DNA of 64,000 nucleotides from Dipteris shenzhenensis (Eukaryota; Polypodiophyta; Polypodiopsida; Gleicheniales). Location: assembly GCA_047967505.1 (NCBI GenBank), contig CM106538.1. The stretch is one strand, 5' to 3'. The notes under the pieces were generated by a model, which saw only the letters and a list, made by a program, of their open reading frames with translations, was not told where the DNA came from and did no database searches. The position numbers and the translations under genes are program-made. Of this stretch, positions 49,795 through 62,200 are shown piece after piece. Each line of letters starts with the position of its first letter. The stretch's first letter is position 1.

Positions 49795-51019
49795 GTAAGC
49801 TCCTCTTCACAGTTTCACGTGTTACAGTGTCTACTGGTCAAGATAGGTGTGTTGAAATAGCATAGTAATTGATACATATGTTTTGGTGTTTTAAGGTTTC
49901 TCTCCTTCCTTTGGCTGCCGTTTTTTGGAATAATTGTAATTAGCCTTCTTATTTGAAAAGTGACTCATAAAGAGTATGGCGAAGCTTACTATGAACATGT
50001 ACATAAGAGTGAGTTTGTGCGCGTGCACATGATCTCATGAGCACGTGTATGTATGCAAAGGGACTGTTGATTGGTGATGAGACCAAAGGGACATTATAGT
50101 AGCCAGCTCCTATTTTATTAATCTTGTGGTGACTATCATGAGGTTACAAGCTACTGTTTTTGGTTTGTGTTCATGTGACGACTGCGGACAGACTGTGATA
50201 CTTATCTTGTGGCTGGACCCATGCATGTGGTAGCAAGCAACCATGTGAAATAGAAAACTTAATTAATACTACCCAACCAATTGAGCATATATTGTCAACA
50301 GTTTACTACCCAGCATAGGCTCAAGCATTCTTCAACATTACACCCCGAGCCGTAATCTTACAAATGTTTCTTATGCTAATTTTGAACAGATGTCCGTGTC
50401 TGCATATATGCAAGATCACCATATCTTCACATATGCAAGTGTTACTTGATGGATTTAGTCCAAGCTGTGGCCAAGGGGAAAGCATTTTGGGATGAGAACA
50501 ATGCTAGACTCTGCAGAAAGGATGCTTAAAACGGGCGTTCTCTGAAAGGGTGCCCATCTATAGTCATCCACAGAGAAATGCTATCAAATATTCTTGAACC
50601 AGGTGAATTCCCTCTAGTTAAACCTTTAAAATTTAGGCTGTTACTCGCCAAACTTTTCCGTACTGTAATTGCAAACTTTTCCAGCTACGTTTGTTTGGAG
50701 GTGAATTGCTTTAGAGTAAGTACACCCTCTTTATTTTCCTATCTTTTCCTGGAGCTTTAGTGAGAAGTAAAGACCTTGGGCTGATTCTGGCTTGAGTCAT
50801 GGCAGCAGCCTACCTTGGATGCAAGTTGGAGCTTACTGACCTGGGAGAATCATGAAGCTGAGCTGAAGAGAGCACAGCATATGGAGCAGGATAGAGGCAT
50901 ATATTATGGTCTGTAACATGAATCGCAGTTAGAAGGAGAGTTCAGAGAAGTCCCTACTGCCCTCACCGCCCCCCCCCCAGTCCTCCCCTAGCCTCTTCTT
51001 TCTTCTTTAATGTGACAGA
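49795..51019. other. Start of the intron after exon D
   Basis: No further WD40 exon and no element recognised. A (C)10 run lies near 50970. Confidence 0.5.
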
Positions 51020-52190
51020 TCTTGCTGATGACGGATTGGTTTTTACAGGCTTCAGGTCAGCCTTCCACTTGAGATTGGCAACTGGCTTCACATTCCGCCA
51101 ATCTAGATAGAGGTGGCACATTTTGTATTGTCCCTGGGGATTCTACGCCTGACCACTGTCCGGTGGTTCGTACTATTTTGAGCCACACCACTTCTTGTTC
51201 TGCTAGTTTCAAGATTTGGAGGCTTTCTACAAAGAGTTCTTAGTGGCAGTTGTCCGTATTTGGGAGTCTTATTTGCAGGATGATATGTGCTCTCCTTCTT
51301 TGCCAGTAACTCTTTTCATACTAGTGAGTTCTTTCACTTTGTTGCCAAGACCAAGAGATTGCCATCCAATAGCGGGCTGAAGTGCAAAAGAGATCATCAA
51401 ATGCCTAGGTTCATGAGCCGCTTGCTATGGTAAGGGCTCATCAATAGCAACTTCTGGAATGGAGGGCTGAGCTTTCTTACCATACATGTGAATCGTTTTG
51501 GATAGAGTCAATAAACACTTTTTCTTTGCTCTTTGGTCCTCGACATGGTAGAGGAAGTGTTTCCTAGTTAGTGGACTCTAACGGTATTTTGCACGGAGAT
51601 CCACAAAAATCATGTTATTTTGCTTGCCTTCTCACAGCAGATCCCCACACACCTTAGAGAGGTAGTGCCAAGCTGAGGGTTTGGCAGAGTGTTCCATTGT
51701 TGGTGACTCCGGATATGAGGATCTCACTTGATGCACCATTCACCAACGCAGAATTCAGGACTGCATTATTTGCCATGCATATGGGCAAATTCCTTCTTCA
51801 TCGCTTTTTGGAGGACATTGGTGATCATGTTACTTCAGCTTTTGGTGAGCACATGTGATTCTACTTTTTTACTTATTGAGGGGGGTGCAGAAATTTGGTC
51901 ATACAATCACACTGTTGCACCCTGTGGAGGCCAATCGTACTCTTGTAGCCCATTCTGATTTGCTTCACGGTACACAGATGGGCTTTGTGCATGGCTGTAT
52001 GTTTTCATTCTAGGAGGCCTTGGAGGGGCCAGGCATAGCGGTCATGACCTTGCTATTCTACTTTTATATTTTGAGGAAGCTAATGAAAGAGTAGATTGGG
52101 TTTCTTGGAGGACACTTTGCTTTTGTTTTGCTTTTCTAATTCTTGGATCGAAGGGATTTACGCTCTCTTTAGATCAGGTTCTTATTATGG
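51020..52190 (+). pseudogene. LINE-D, decayed plus-strand LINE endonuclease/RT part
   Basis: Frames read DRGGTFCIVPGDSTPDHCPV (the DH-P end motif of the endonuclease), FKIWRLSTKS, then at 51716-51790 RISLDAPFTNAEFRTALFAM and HMGK, which is the start of a LINE RT domain. Many stops and frameshifts. It runs up to the end of LINE-B, facing it tail-ward. Confidence 0.65.
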
Positions 52191-52194
52191 ATTC

Positions 52195-53359
52195 TAGAAC
52201 TCCATCCCCACAACGAGTACATCTGCCATCAATCCGCTGCTCTAGCCAGGGGCCGATGGGCAGACCCCCATGCGCCAACAACCTGAAGAAGTAAGAGATC
52301 TTCCACGGCCGCAAAATCGGCCTATGACCTCACTCAGGACATCTTGCTCTCACGAATCGATGCTCCCTCCAAGGGGGCCATGTTGTTGCCTCCAGCTGTA
52401 GACGATGCCTTATGCGAGTGGTATACGAGAAGGAGACCACCTCTATCTGGTCCGAGTGCCCTATGTGGGCAGGCCAAAACCACTCCCCTGGGTCCCACTG
52501 AATACCACATAAGGATGTGCCCGCTCCCTCTGGGGTCGATAAGATGATGGAAGGATCGATGTACCAAGTCCTGCCCAAGCGACCCACAATCCTGACCCTC
52601 TGCCACTCCAAGTCCTCTATGTCCACCTCTGTCTCCTCCTCCATCTCGGACTCGTCCTACAATGAGCCTCCCGGTCCCACCCGATAGAAACGAGACTGGG
52701 GGGAACCAAGAGACTCTCAAAAAGAGTGTATCTGGAGCAATAACCCTATCCACGAGAACTGTCCTGACCAACAATGGGGGGTCCAGGGGCTCTGTAGTCC
52801 CTCCCACCAGGAGTCCGAGATCGCCTCCTCAATCTTTTGCATCCTAATTTGTGCTCCCCAGAGGTAGGAGAGGGCCTGTATGCGGGCCTTTGTCTCTTTA
52901 GAAAGTCGTCTCCATGTCCCAAAGGATCTGGCCGGTCCCTTTTCCTAGTGTGCCCATCCGATATGAGTCCACTGCCCCAGCATGCGCCCCTCTAGGCCTC
53001 TGACATCTGGGTGCCATATGAGAGGCTGCCTCTCAAACTCCTCTCTGCAAGACAGCCTAGCCTGTATGAGTCCTCTTGCCAATCTCTGCCACACTCTATA
53101 GAGACTCCCCATCAACGGAGAGCCCTTCCTTGTTAGCGGAGCCTCGGAGAAGATCCACCTGTAGGATTGCTGCCACCATCCCCCAATGCGAGGCGTGTTC
53201 CCAAGAAGCCCCGCTAGAGTAGGAGTTTCCAGGGGTCTGCACCCAAGGTAAGGCCTCTTACAACCAGCTTGCCTAAGAGGGCTCTTTTCTGCATCTGTGG
53301 GTCAATAATGCCAAGTCCCCTCTACATCTATGGCAAGATCACTGTCTGCCAGGCCACCC
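52195..53359 (-). pseudogene. LINE-B post-RT region and start of zf-RVT
   Basis: Minus frames include VEIDVEDLEWQRVRIVGRLG-like and HILMWYSVGPRGVVLAC; LINE-A has the same order (DRVLGHVGWQRARVVGRLGK). It ends at a partial CTRCG-type zinc-finger sequence near 52210. The true LINE 3' end is absent. Confidence 0.65.
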
Positions 53360-54520
53360 TAGCTCCAGTGTTGCGCGTGCCATCCGATCCCAACCAAAGG
53401 AAGCTCCCTACTAGGCGCCGTAGCTCCCCCATGCAGCCTCGATGAAAACACCAACACGAGGCGATGTACCAGGCTTTGGCTAGGAGCACCTGGTTTACCT
53501 CTAGTGCACGTCCCGCAAGTGAAAGTTTGGCAGAGCTCCAGTATAAGAGTTTCCGCTTGACACTCTCTAGGACCGGGCTGAATTGCTGCTGTGTGCCGAA
53601 ATGTCAATGCCTACCTAGCAGACGAGGTAACGCGTTGTCTCTCCTCTCGGGATCCAACGAAAGGAAAAATCAGCTTCCCAATCTCGAACCTCTTGGGTGT
53701 CCTCCGAGCCTGTGAAGAAACCAACGTATTTGGTCCAATTTATTCGAGCTCCAAAAGCCTCACAATAATTGGCTAAGGCCCCTCTGACCCTCTCCAGGCT
53801 GGCCGTAGAGCCATCCACATAGAGTGTTGTGTCATCTGCAAAGGAGCTCCTCGTCCTGCTTGATTAGAAGCCGCATCCCTATAATACCAAGTGTTTGGGA
53901 GCGCAGGAAGTAACCTAAGGCCTCTACCACAAAAAGGAAAAGATAAGGGGCCGACGGGTAGTCGTGCCTCATCGAGCGGGAGAGAGGGAAGGCTGATACC
54001 CCTCTGATCCATCTCTCTGAGAAACTAATCCTTTGCATGGTTCCCTCCAAGAAGGACCACTTCACCTTGTCATATGTCTTCTCGAAATCGAGAAGACGAA
54101 CGACGGGCGGTTGCACCTCCTCCCTGGCCTAGTCCACTGGCTCATGGATGATATCTCTGAGGTGGGGTCTCAGACGTAGACTCAAGACCTTAGCCAAGAT
54201 CTTGTAAGTGGTGTCCAGAAGGGTAATCGGCCTCCACTGCTGAATGTTTGATCTGTCGCCCCTCTTTGGAATCAGGCATGTCCAGCCTCTGCTCAGTGTT
54301 GGAGTGATCCTGAGTCGAAGATCTTCTGGCAGGCCAGTCTGAAAGGGGTGGAGATATGCTCTCAGAAGCATCGAACAAAGCTTGGGGTTAGGCCATCCTC
54401 GCTAGGGCACTTCTAGGCTGGAAGGGCCCGAAGGGCCTCTCACAACTTCTCATCCGTGAAAGGAGCCTCTAACCGTCTATTAAGGCCTTGCGAAACTACT
54501 GAGGGGACCTGCTCCTAAAC
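53360..54520 (-). pseudogene. LINE-B reverse transcriptase
   Basis: RITPTLSRGWTCLIPKRGDR, SNIQQWRPITLLDTTYKILA, KVKWSFLEGTMQRISFSERW, PYLFLFVVEALGYFLRSQTL, then SSFADDTTLYVDGS. The FADD active site is kept here. FSFRWIPRGETTRYLVC and RCVYQALA-region sequence follow. Frameshifts near 54120, 53990 and 53830. Confidence 0.85.
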
Positions 54521-55239
54521 CGCCTCTCTAGCCAGAATGGTGGTGGGCGATACCTCCTATGACTGAAAAAGTTGACTGTAGAAGGTTGTAGTCAACTCAA
54601 GGATCTCCTACGGGTCCGTGCACGTGTGTCCCTGTGGGTCTCAAAGTCGTTGAAGCTGGGCTCCTACGGACCACGGTCCGGTGGCCAGATTGAACTGTCT
54701 GGTCATCCTATATCCCTCTTGGACCACCTAGTTGGGAAGAATGGTATGAGAACTCTGCTCTGCGAACCTCCAAAACGTGCAGCTCCAAGCGTGCACACTC
54801 CAGGTGATCCCTAAGCCACCGGGATCCTGGATCCTTCTCCCTGAGTCTCTCGATAGATGCAAGGTCTCTGCGAAGAGCTGATCTCATCTGTGGGCTTGAC
54901 TCTAGAGTTCCCAACTGCTACGTTGAATCCTCTCAGCCGCCCATCCCTCCTCGGCTCTGCTCTCAGGCTGTCTTCAAAGATCTGCTATCAACGGCTGAAC
55001 GTCCGCCTCTTGGAAGAGAGCATTTGATATACAAACCCCTTTTTGGGGGAGTCAGCGACGGGGCTGCTCTCAGTGCAGAACCGCTGGAGAATGTCCGACA
55101 TCGTGGTGCCTGCTAAAATGCCAGTGGATCCACCGCGGAGTCGATCTCAATCCCCAATATAGAATCTATGCAGACACTTCCGTAGTCCATCCTACCTCCG
55201 TTGCCCGAAGGCGAAACGCAGGCTGCCTGGGGTCCTGGT

Positions 55240-55779
55240 TAACTCGGGCTCTCACCAAGGGTCCAATGAATTGCGTCCAAGTACTCCTCTCCCTTGCTTA
55301 TCCCTCAAGAACTCAAGATTATTGAAGTCCCCTCCAACAATCCATGAGTCCACCTCTGGGAGGCAATCCGTGAGCTGTCGCCAAATAGTCAGGTGGTGTT
55401 GTTTGCAAGCGGGTGCGTACACACTCAAGACACCAATGTGAGCCTCTCCCACCTAAAGGCCCATCCACACTGCGAGGTCTGGAATGAGCTCACCGTGTGC
55501 AAAAATGTCTTGGCTACCGCTTGGGATACTAAGATGTAGACCCCTCCGCTCCTCTGCCAACTGCTGGGGCCAAACCTCTGGACCCCTCCCAGGGAGAAGA
55601 TGGTGACGGCATGTGATGTCTACTGTGGAAAACATGTGCTCTTGAATCAAGAGAGAGTCAATTGGTCCACCTTCTAGAGCCCGCTGCAGTTCTTGACGGA
55701 GAATTAGGTACTGCGGCGGCTGACTGCGCGCACGGTCATGAAGGCCATGCACATTCCAACTCACCACGGTCAAAGTCAT
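55240..55779 (-). pseudogene. LINE-B endonuclease (ORF2 N terminus), one stop
   Basis: ATG at 55779 opens MTLTVVSWNVHGLHDRARSQ. IQEHMFS carries the catalytic Glu; after a stop at 55453-55455 the same frame gives AHIGVLSVYAPACKQ and VDSWIVGGDFNNLEFL. The fold is the APE-type endonuclease of L1-like elements. It is better preserved than in LINE-A. Confidence 0.85.
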
Positions 55780-57119
55780 GGGGAAGGGGTGGCATTGAAC
55801 AAGGCTCGCTTGTGCGTGGGAGCCTGCTCTAAGAAACCTGGCTTCAGCGACTTCATCGGAGGTTTGGAGGCAGAGTAATCTGTGTCCGTGCGTTGACGGA
55901 CTAGAGTCGCCACTGGCTCGATCCCTACCTTGTGTGCCTAATACTGCACGAAGGAGACATCTACACCGAAGAGGTCAGCACACTGATGAAGGGTCCAATA
56001 GTGAGGTTGTGAGAGAACTGTCTCCGATGGTAGGCGGATCACTGCTATAGCCAGGCTGACCTTGGCTTCGCTGGAGAGAAGCATGTCCTAACCTTGCCTC
56101 CTACTCCCCTCTCCTTCAACCTTGCAACTCCTCCTCTCCCTTTCCTCCTCCCTTCTCCTCTTTCTCCTCCACCCCCATGCCCTTACGCCTTCTTCCTCTC
56201 CCACTCCTATGCTCCCCCTAACCCCTTACCCTCTTAGATTAGTTCCTCAACCCTTGACCTCCATGATCTACAAGGGAGATGAGTTCTCCACCATGTACTC
56301 TACTCTGAACCGTGGATCCGCTCACAGACTCATCATTGTGACCCCGCTCCCCAGAACTGTGGGAAGAAACTGAGTCCTAGCTACCTAGAGCGCTGACTTG
56401 TTGCTGCTGCTAAGGAGAGGTCAATGGGGGAGCCTTTTCCTTACCTTGCTCACGGAAGCGAGGTCAGTTACTGTGCTGGCGAGGTGCTCAAGGAAGAGGC
56501 TGCAGCTAACTGAGGGGAAGGGCGGGTAGTAAGGGTAATCACCGGTGAAGTAGGCCGAGGCAGCGTAGGAGAGGAGGCACGGGAGGGGGCTGCAAAGAGG
56601 AGGTTGGCGGGTCCATGGGAGGGGGAGAAGAAGGTTGTGTGGAGTGTGCTACTGTCTTTTGGGAAGGGTGCTGCAATGGAGGCACCTGCGTCCTCTGAGG
56701 CACTCCTCCAAGCTCGGAAGGGGGTGAGCCAGATAGGCTGTGGGCACTGGTGCTCTGGAAGTCTTTGGCGCCGGCTCTGGCTACGGTGGGGGGTTCTGCG
56801 GTGGACGAGAAGTCTCTCCTCTGGGGGGGCGTGAGGTATGTCGTGAGGTTGATGTCTCCCTCTCCGGATCACGCGATACCTTTGGACCTCCAATCGGATC
56901 TTATGATTGTGAGCTGCTTGTGCTTGCCTCTTACGGTTGGCACGATGTCAGTGATTCTTTTTGGCCCACTTGCTCCTCTTCTTTTTCCCATCTACCCTTC
57001 GAAGGCTCTACCCAGGGGGTTTGCGACCCTGGCTGCTGTCTCTGAGACTTCTGTTGCGCCCGCCTAGGTGGCCTCCAAGTCCCCTCCCCTCTCATGTCGC
57101 TATGTTGTCCTTGTGTCTC
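55780..57119 (-). pseudogene. LINE-B ORF1 Pro-rich tail and C terminus
   Basis: After the zinc knuckle a Pro/Ser/Arg-rich stretch (SPTLPRPTSPVITLTTRPSP, 56468-56893) leads to VSLAIAVIRLPSE, QPHYWTLHQCADLFGVDVSF and GIEPVATLVRQRTD before ORF2. The last part is also found in LINE-A. Broken by several stops. Confidence 0.6.
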
Positions 57120-57790
57120 CTAGGGGGAAGGATGAGTCCAGTACTGGCCTCGTGTACAATTTTGAGCTAGGCGCCCCATTTGTCTACACCTCAAACACTG
57201 GTCTGGTAAGTTTGAAACCTCTAGACAAAGAGTACCCCCCTCCAAAGTGTCTAAGTGAATCACGTCTGGGAGGGTATCTAGGCTCTCTACCACGAGTCTG
57301 AGTCGAGGAACCCCATCATTTGTCAGCACTTTCGCCTCTGACTCTGTTGCATACTCCAAAACTGTGCCAAATGCTCGTCGAATGGAAGAAAGGATGGACA
57401 TGTATTCCATCGGAAGTCTCGGGAAGCAGAGCATCACTGGGAAGCGAGGAACATGGTGATTCAAGTCCATGTCCTCCACTGTGAATCCACGATACCAAGG
57501 GATGAGGTAAACCGGAGTCCCAATAGGATAGGGCTGCGCTCCACGAGAGTTAGAGCTAGTTGGAGGAGGAAAACACCACATCCATAGATAGTGACCTCCT
57601 GAATGTGGTCACCGTCTTGTGCCAGGCTGGCCTGGATCCAGTCCCTAATTTGCCTCGTCAAGGGAGTGAGGCCTACTATCATGCCTATAATAGCTTTATC
57701 CTGTAAGAGATTCACTGTCTGTTGTACATGTTGCTTATCCGCTGGTGATAGAAGAACTTTGACAGCTAGTGGAGTCGAGGGTGTTGTCAT
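57120..57790 (-). pseudogene. LINE-B ORF1 (RNA-binding, DUF4283-like and zinc knuckle)
   Basis: The minus-strand ATG at 57790 opens MTTPSTPLAVKVLLSPADKQ, then KAIIGMIVGLTPLTRQIRDW and VTIYGCGVFLLQ, the pattern of the plant LINE ORF1 DUF4283 domain. A frame change near 57550 leads to YPIGTPVYLIPWYRGFTVED, CLEVSNLPDQCLRCRQMGRL, AQNC. The CCHC knuckle has Arg in place of His (CAC to CGC). ORF1 protein would coat LINE RNA. Confidence 0.75.
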
Positions 57791-57960
57791 AGAGCCCCTC
57801 TGGCCAGACCAAAGGTTGCCACCAAGGTCCGAGTCACTAGCAATAAGCAAAAAATTGCACCATTTGTAAAAGGCGGGAAAGGAAGGAGAAGAAGCGAGAA
57901 GCAAAAAGCGCCCGAGAGAGGAAGGCCACCAAGAAACCGGCCTAGCCCCTAAATAAAGAC

Positions 57961-58424
57961 CCCGAAGCTCTGCCTAAGGCAAGCTCTTAAACTTGGAGAG
58001 AATAGTGAACTATACAATTGAGTTGCCACGAGGAAGAGCTAGCCACAAAGAAGCTTTCCACGAGCCCGGGAGTAGCTTCAAATCTCCTTCTTCTTGAGGG
58101 GGCTGATCATGCTATTGGAGGAAGGAAAATGATTGTACACTACAAGGAAAATGAGAAGACAGCAGCCGAGCTGCTTTGGACGTCAGTGGGTGCCCTTGCA
58201 CTGGTCCTCATAGTGGGAGCGGCACCTAGCTGCTGGTGGGGGTGGCAAATGGGGAAACGCCCCCACTGTACGGTGCCACAATCCATACGATGGGCTGTGG
58301 CAAGATTGAAGCATAGGGAGGGGTAGCGGGATCAGTGCGCCCCTACCTTGGTGATCGTGGCGATCAGGCTGCCAGGCAGAAAGCTGGAACGGTGAGGGAG
58401 AAGGGCCAGGGAAGGGAGGGATGG
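57961..58424. other. Unidentified junction DNA
   Basis: Between LINE-B and the copia fragment; no recognised gene. Confidence 0.4.
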
Positions 58425-58565
58425 CTGCCTTATCTTCTAGCTTATGCCTCAGCCGAGAGGTAACATGTGCATACACCAAGGACCCAAACACACACGTGTG
58501 CAATCACAGGCTTATGGCATGACCATCCTTCATAAGAGTGATGCTCTTCAATGCCCGTGTAGGTG
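58425..58565 (-). pseudogene. Copia integrase fragment (Copia-5)
   Basis: The minus strand reads HTCVFGSLVYAHVTSRLRHK then LEDKA, matching Copia-2 FRVFGCLAYAHVPVEFRHKL. The rest is missing on the left; on the right the sequence is cut by the LINE-I tail. Confidence 0.7.
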
Positions 58566-58953
58566 CTCTTTTTTTTTTTCATAAAAGAGACTTCTATTAA
58601 GTAAGAAAGAAACCCTCTAGAGCAAGCTCTGTGCGGAAATACAGCATGCTAAGCATGTAATAAAAAACACCTCAGAGGAAGTAGAAAGAGATCAAGGCTG
58701 AGGCTGAAAATGCCATCTCAACCCTGTAGAAGTCTCAGCAAAGAAGGGAGAGTCTCTCCAATCTCTGAGAAAAGTAACTCTCCTGGAGGAGGCTGCTCGA
58801 GATGATCCCTGCATGGTCGCCCAAATGGCCATCAGAGTGTGTATCGTATCTGTCCAAGTACTGGCCAAGATGTGAGAAGGGTGAACCTGAGAACCCTCCA
58901 AAGCCTCAGTGCATCCGGCTCTCCAAATGTGCCATGCTGCAATGCTAGCTAGG
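58566..58953 (-). pseudogene. LINE-I, LINE 3' end of the LINE-C subfamily
   Basis: On the minus strand: HPSHILASTWTDTIHTLMAI, RRVTFLRDWRDSPFFAETST, GLRWHFQPQP, stop, 3' UTR with ACTTAATAGAAGT and an A run (T run at 58568-58579). It continues rightward up to the Copia-3 LTR, which inserted into it. Confidence 0.88.
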
Positions 58954-59228
58954 TGAAGGAATAGGAAGTGACTGAGAGCAAGAGAGATTTAGAGAGCAGG
59001 AAGCTTGGAAGCTGAAGACGTAGTTGCAATAGAATAGAGTGTAAAGAGTACAACTCAAAGTGAGAAAAGATAAGGTTTTGTCCTAGTGACAAAACCTTAG
59101 TAGTCACTAACCATAGTTAGTGAACTAACTGCGGTTAGGGGGAAAAACCTCTTAAAGAGGGAAAAGTGCCCCTAACTAGCTTATTATATTACATTGGTCA
59201 CTGCTGAATTATATCTATAATTCTAACA
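58954..59228 (-). repeat. Copia-3 3' LTR
   Basis: 275 bp; on the minus strand TGTTAGAATTATAG to TTCCTTCA. It is more diverged from the Copia-2 LTRs than those are from each other, mostly at its inner CT-rich end. Two of the three inverted repeats are fully kept and the third has one mismatch. Confidence 0.92.
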
Positions 59229-59240
59229 CCCCCCTGCAGT
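59229..59240 (-). other. Copia-3 polypurine tract
   Basis: Minus strand ACTGCAGGGGGG before the LTR. Confidence 0.8.
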
Positions 59241-59263
59241 GCCAATGTCATGTACAAGGCTGA

Positions 59264-62200
59264 TCAATCACCAAACGGATATAAGTTCAGGGCACTGCCA
59301 AATGCCTCAAACTTTTCACGTGGTAGTGCTTTGGTGAAAATATCTGCAACGTTGTCATGTGTGGACACAAAGATCATACTGATCTCTCCTGCATGCAACT
59401 TCTCTCTGACGTAGTGATAGTGAACCTCAATGTGCTTCGTGCGAGCATGAAACACTGGATTCTTTGCCACTGCAATGGCACTCTGACTATCAATGAGAAT
59501 TGGAGAAGGACCCTCCAAAGACAGATGAAGATCAGCAAATAAACGTCTCAGCCAGACACATTCAACTGTTGCTGTGAAAGCTGCCCTGTACTCAGCTTCA
59601 CATGATGAGGTAGCCACTGTAGATTGTTTCTTGCTCAGCCATGAAATGCAAGACTTACCCAAAAAGAAACAATTGCCACTAGTGGACTACCTAGTGTCAT
59701 AATCACCAGCCCAATCTGAATCACTGTAGGCATGCATCTGCAAGTCACCCCCCTTGGGAAATAGTAAGCCAAAAGATTTTGTGCCCTGCAAATAATGGAA
59801 GATGCGCTTAACTGCCTGCCAATGCATAGTTTTTGGGCTGTGCATGTACCTGCTCACCTGAGATACTGCAAACTGAATATCAGGTCTAATGTTGCAGAGA
59901 TATATGAGGCATCCAACAGCTTGACTGTAAAGTGTGGCATCAACTGATTCTCCTGCATCATGCATTGTGAGTTTCAGCCCCGGCTCCATAGGAGTGGCTA
60001 TGGGCTTACACTCTTGCATGTTAAATCTGTCCAAGAGTTTCTGTACATACTTGGACTGAGACATAACAGTGCCACGTCTCTCATGAGAGAAGTGGATCCC
60101 CAAATAAAAGTGAAGCAGCCCCAAATCTAACATGTCAAAGTTGGTCTGCAAATCAGCTTTGAAATCTGCAATTTTTTCTTCATTGGACCCTGTGAGCAGT
60201 AAGTCATCGACATAAAGAAGGATGACTAATATTTCCCCCCCATCCATCTTGATGTAGAGGGTGCTCTCAGTAGGACTATTGTGCAGCCCCTTGCTGGTCA
60301 AAAAGGCATGTATCTTAGCATACCATGCATGAGGGGCCTGTTTCAGCCCAAATAAAGCTTTATTGAGTTTGCATACTTGAAGTGCATTTGCTGTAATTTC
60401 AAAGCCCGGAGGTGGTTTGACATACACCTCTTCCAGCAAGTCCCCATTTAAGAAGGCTGTTTTTATGTCCAACTGATGAACATTCCACTCAAAATGTGCA
60501 GCCATTGCAATTACTGATCAGATGGTGGTCATCCGGGATGTAGGAGCAAATGTCTCCTCATAATCTATGCCCTTTTTCTGAGCATAGCCCTTAGCAACCA
60601 GCCTGGCCTTATATCTGTCAATGGAGCCATCTGGCTTCCGTTTGACTTTAAATACCCATCGTGTGCCAATAGCATGTTTACCCTGTGGCAAGTCCACAAC
60701 ATCCCAAGTCTGATTTTTTGCAATGGACTGCAACTCATCGTGCATGGCATTCATCCAATGCACATTACCTTTTGCTTCTTCAAATGTGGCAGGCTCCTCC
60801 TCATCAAGGAGAGTACCTGCATATGCTGATTCAACTGAATTAGCACCTTCCATGTGCCTTGCTGCACTGCGAGTCCTGCCAGGTAACAGAGCATCAAGTT
60901 TACTCTCCCTGAGAGTCTGTAACAGCCAGTTTGGGACTGTTTTTGCTGCATGTATGTCTGCAATTTCTTGCTGCACCACTTGTTCCACTGCCTGTGGAGG
61001 AGGCAAGACATCCTGTGGCGGAACTGAAGCATTTGAAGGTTGCTGTAAATTCTGATTTGGATCAGAAAAATCAGTAGAGGAACCCAAAGCAATGGGTAGC
61101 AACCCTTGAAAGACATCCTCTGAAGATGAAGGCATTTGAAATTCAGCCTGAGTGTGAGCTGAATTTTCAGAAAATATCACATCTCTACTTACAATGATTT
61201 TGCGTGTAGCAGGATTGTAGAGACGATACCCCTTGCTTTCTGCACTGTATCCAACAAATATGCATTTGATGGCTTTATCTGACAATTTGTGCCTAAATTC
61301 AACTGGCACATGTGCATAGGCAAGGCATCCAAAGACTCGGAAGTGATCCACTGAAGGCTTCTTGTCATTCCAGACCTCAAAAGGAGTTTTTGTTTTTAAA
61401 GCCTTAGTGGGAGCCCTGTTCAAAAATGTAATTGGCACACATCAAACCCTCTAGCCAGAATTTATGAGGCATGTGTTTGCTTTTCAGCATACATCTGTCC
61501 ATCTCCATGAGGGTTCTATTCTTCCTCTCAGCTTTGCCATTTTGCTGAGGGGTCAGCGTGACTGTGAGCTGATGCACAATACCCTTTTGCTTGAGAAAAG
61601 CATCAAATTCTGCAGATAGGTATTCCCCACCTCTATCCGTGCGTAATGTCTGTATCTTGAGCCCAGTTTCATTTTCAACCATGGCTGAAAAGTGTTTAAA
61701 CACTGTGAAGACTTCAGATTTCTTTTTCAGCCCATAAACCCAAGTAAAATTGGAGTAGTCATCAATAAATGTGACAAAGTAGAGATGACCACCCAATGAC
61801 GGAGTCCTCATGGGACCACAGACATCACTGTGTATTAGCTGCAATTTGCGAACAGCTTTAACTGAACCATCCTTCTTCAAGGGGAATCTATGCATCTTAC
61901 CTAAAATGCACCCTTCACAGGCATGTGGAGGAGGTATCTCAAGAGGTGGCAATGCATCAACCATTGAAAATTTCTGAAGTGTCATTAAGCTGTTGTAATG
62001 CATGTGGCCATATCTAGCATGCCATAATTTTGCATTTTGCATGGCAGCTGTAGGAGTAGAAACTGCCAGAGCATGGGCTGCTCTTTTCTCAAAAATATCA
62101 AGGTGAAAAAGCCCACGCAGCAGAGTACCAGATAACATTAAGGCATAGTTAGCTTCCCTGTCTCGGACAGCACATTTGTCATCCTCAAAGATGACCTGAA

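Larger units (their letters stand above)
52195..57960 (-). mobile_element. LINE-B, long minus-strand LINE with ORF1 and ORF2
   Basis: From right to left: ORF1 with a DUF4283-like region and a zinc knuckle, Pro-rich tail, ORF2 endonuclease, RT, post-RT region and part of zf-RVT. It stops at about 52195 within the zf-RVT, so the 3' end is missing. Same subfamily as LINE-A. Several stops and indels make it inactive. Confidence 0.85.
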
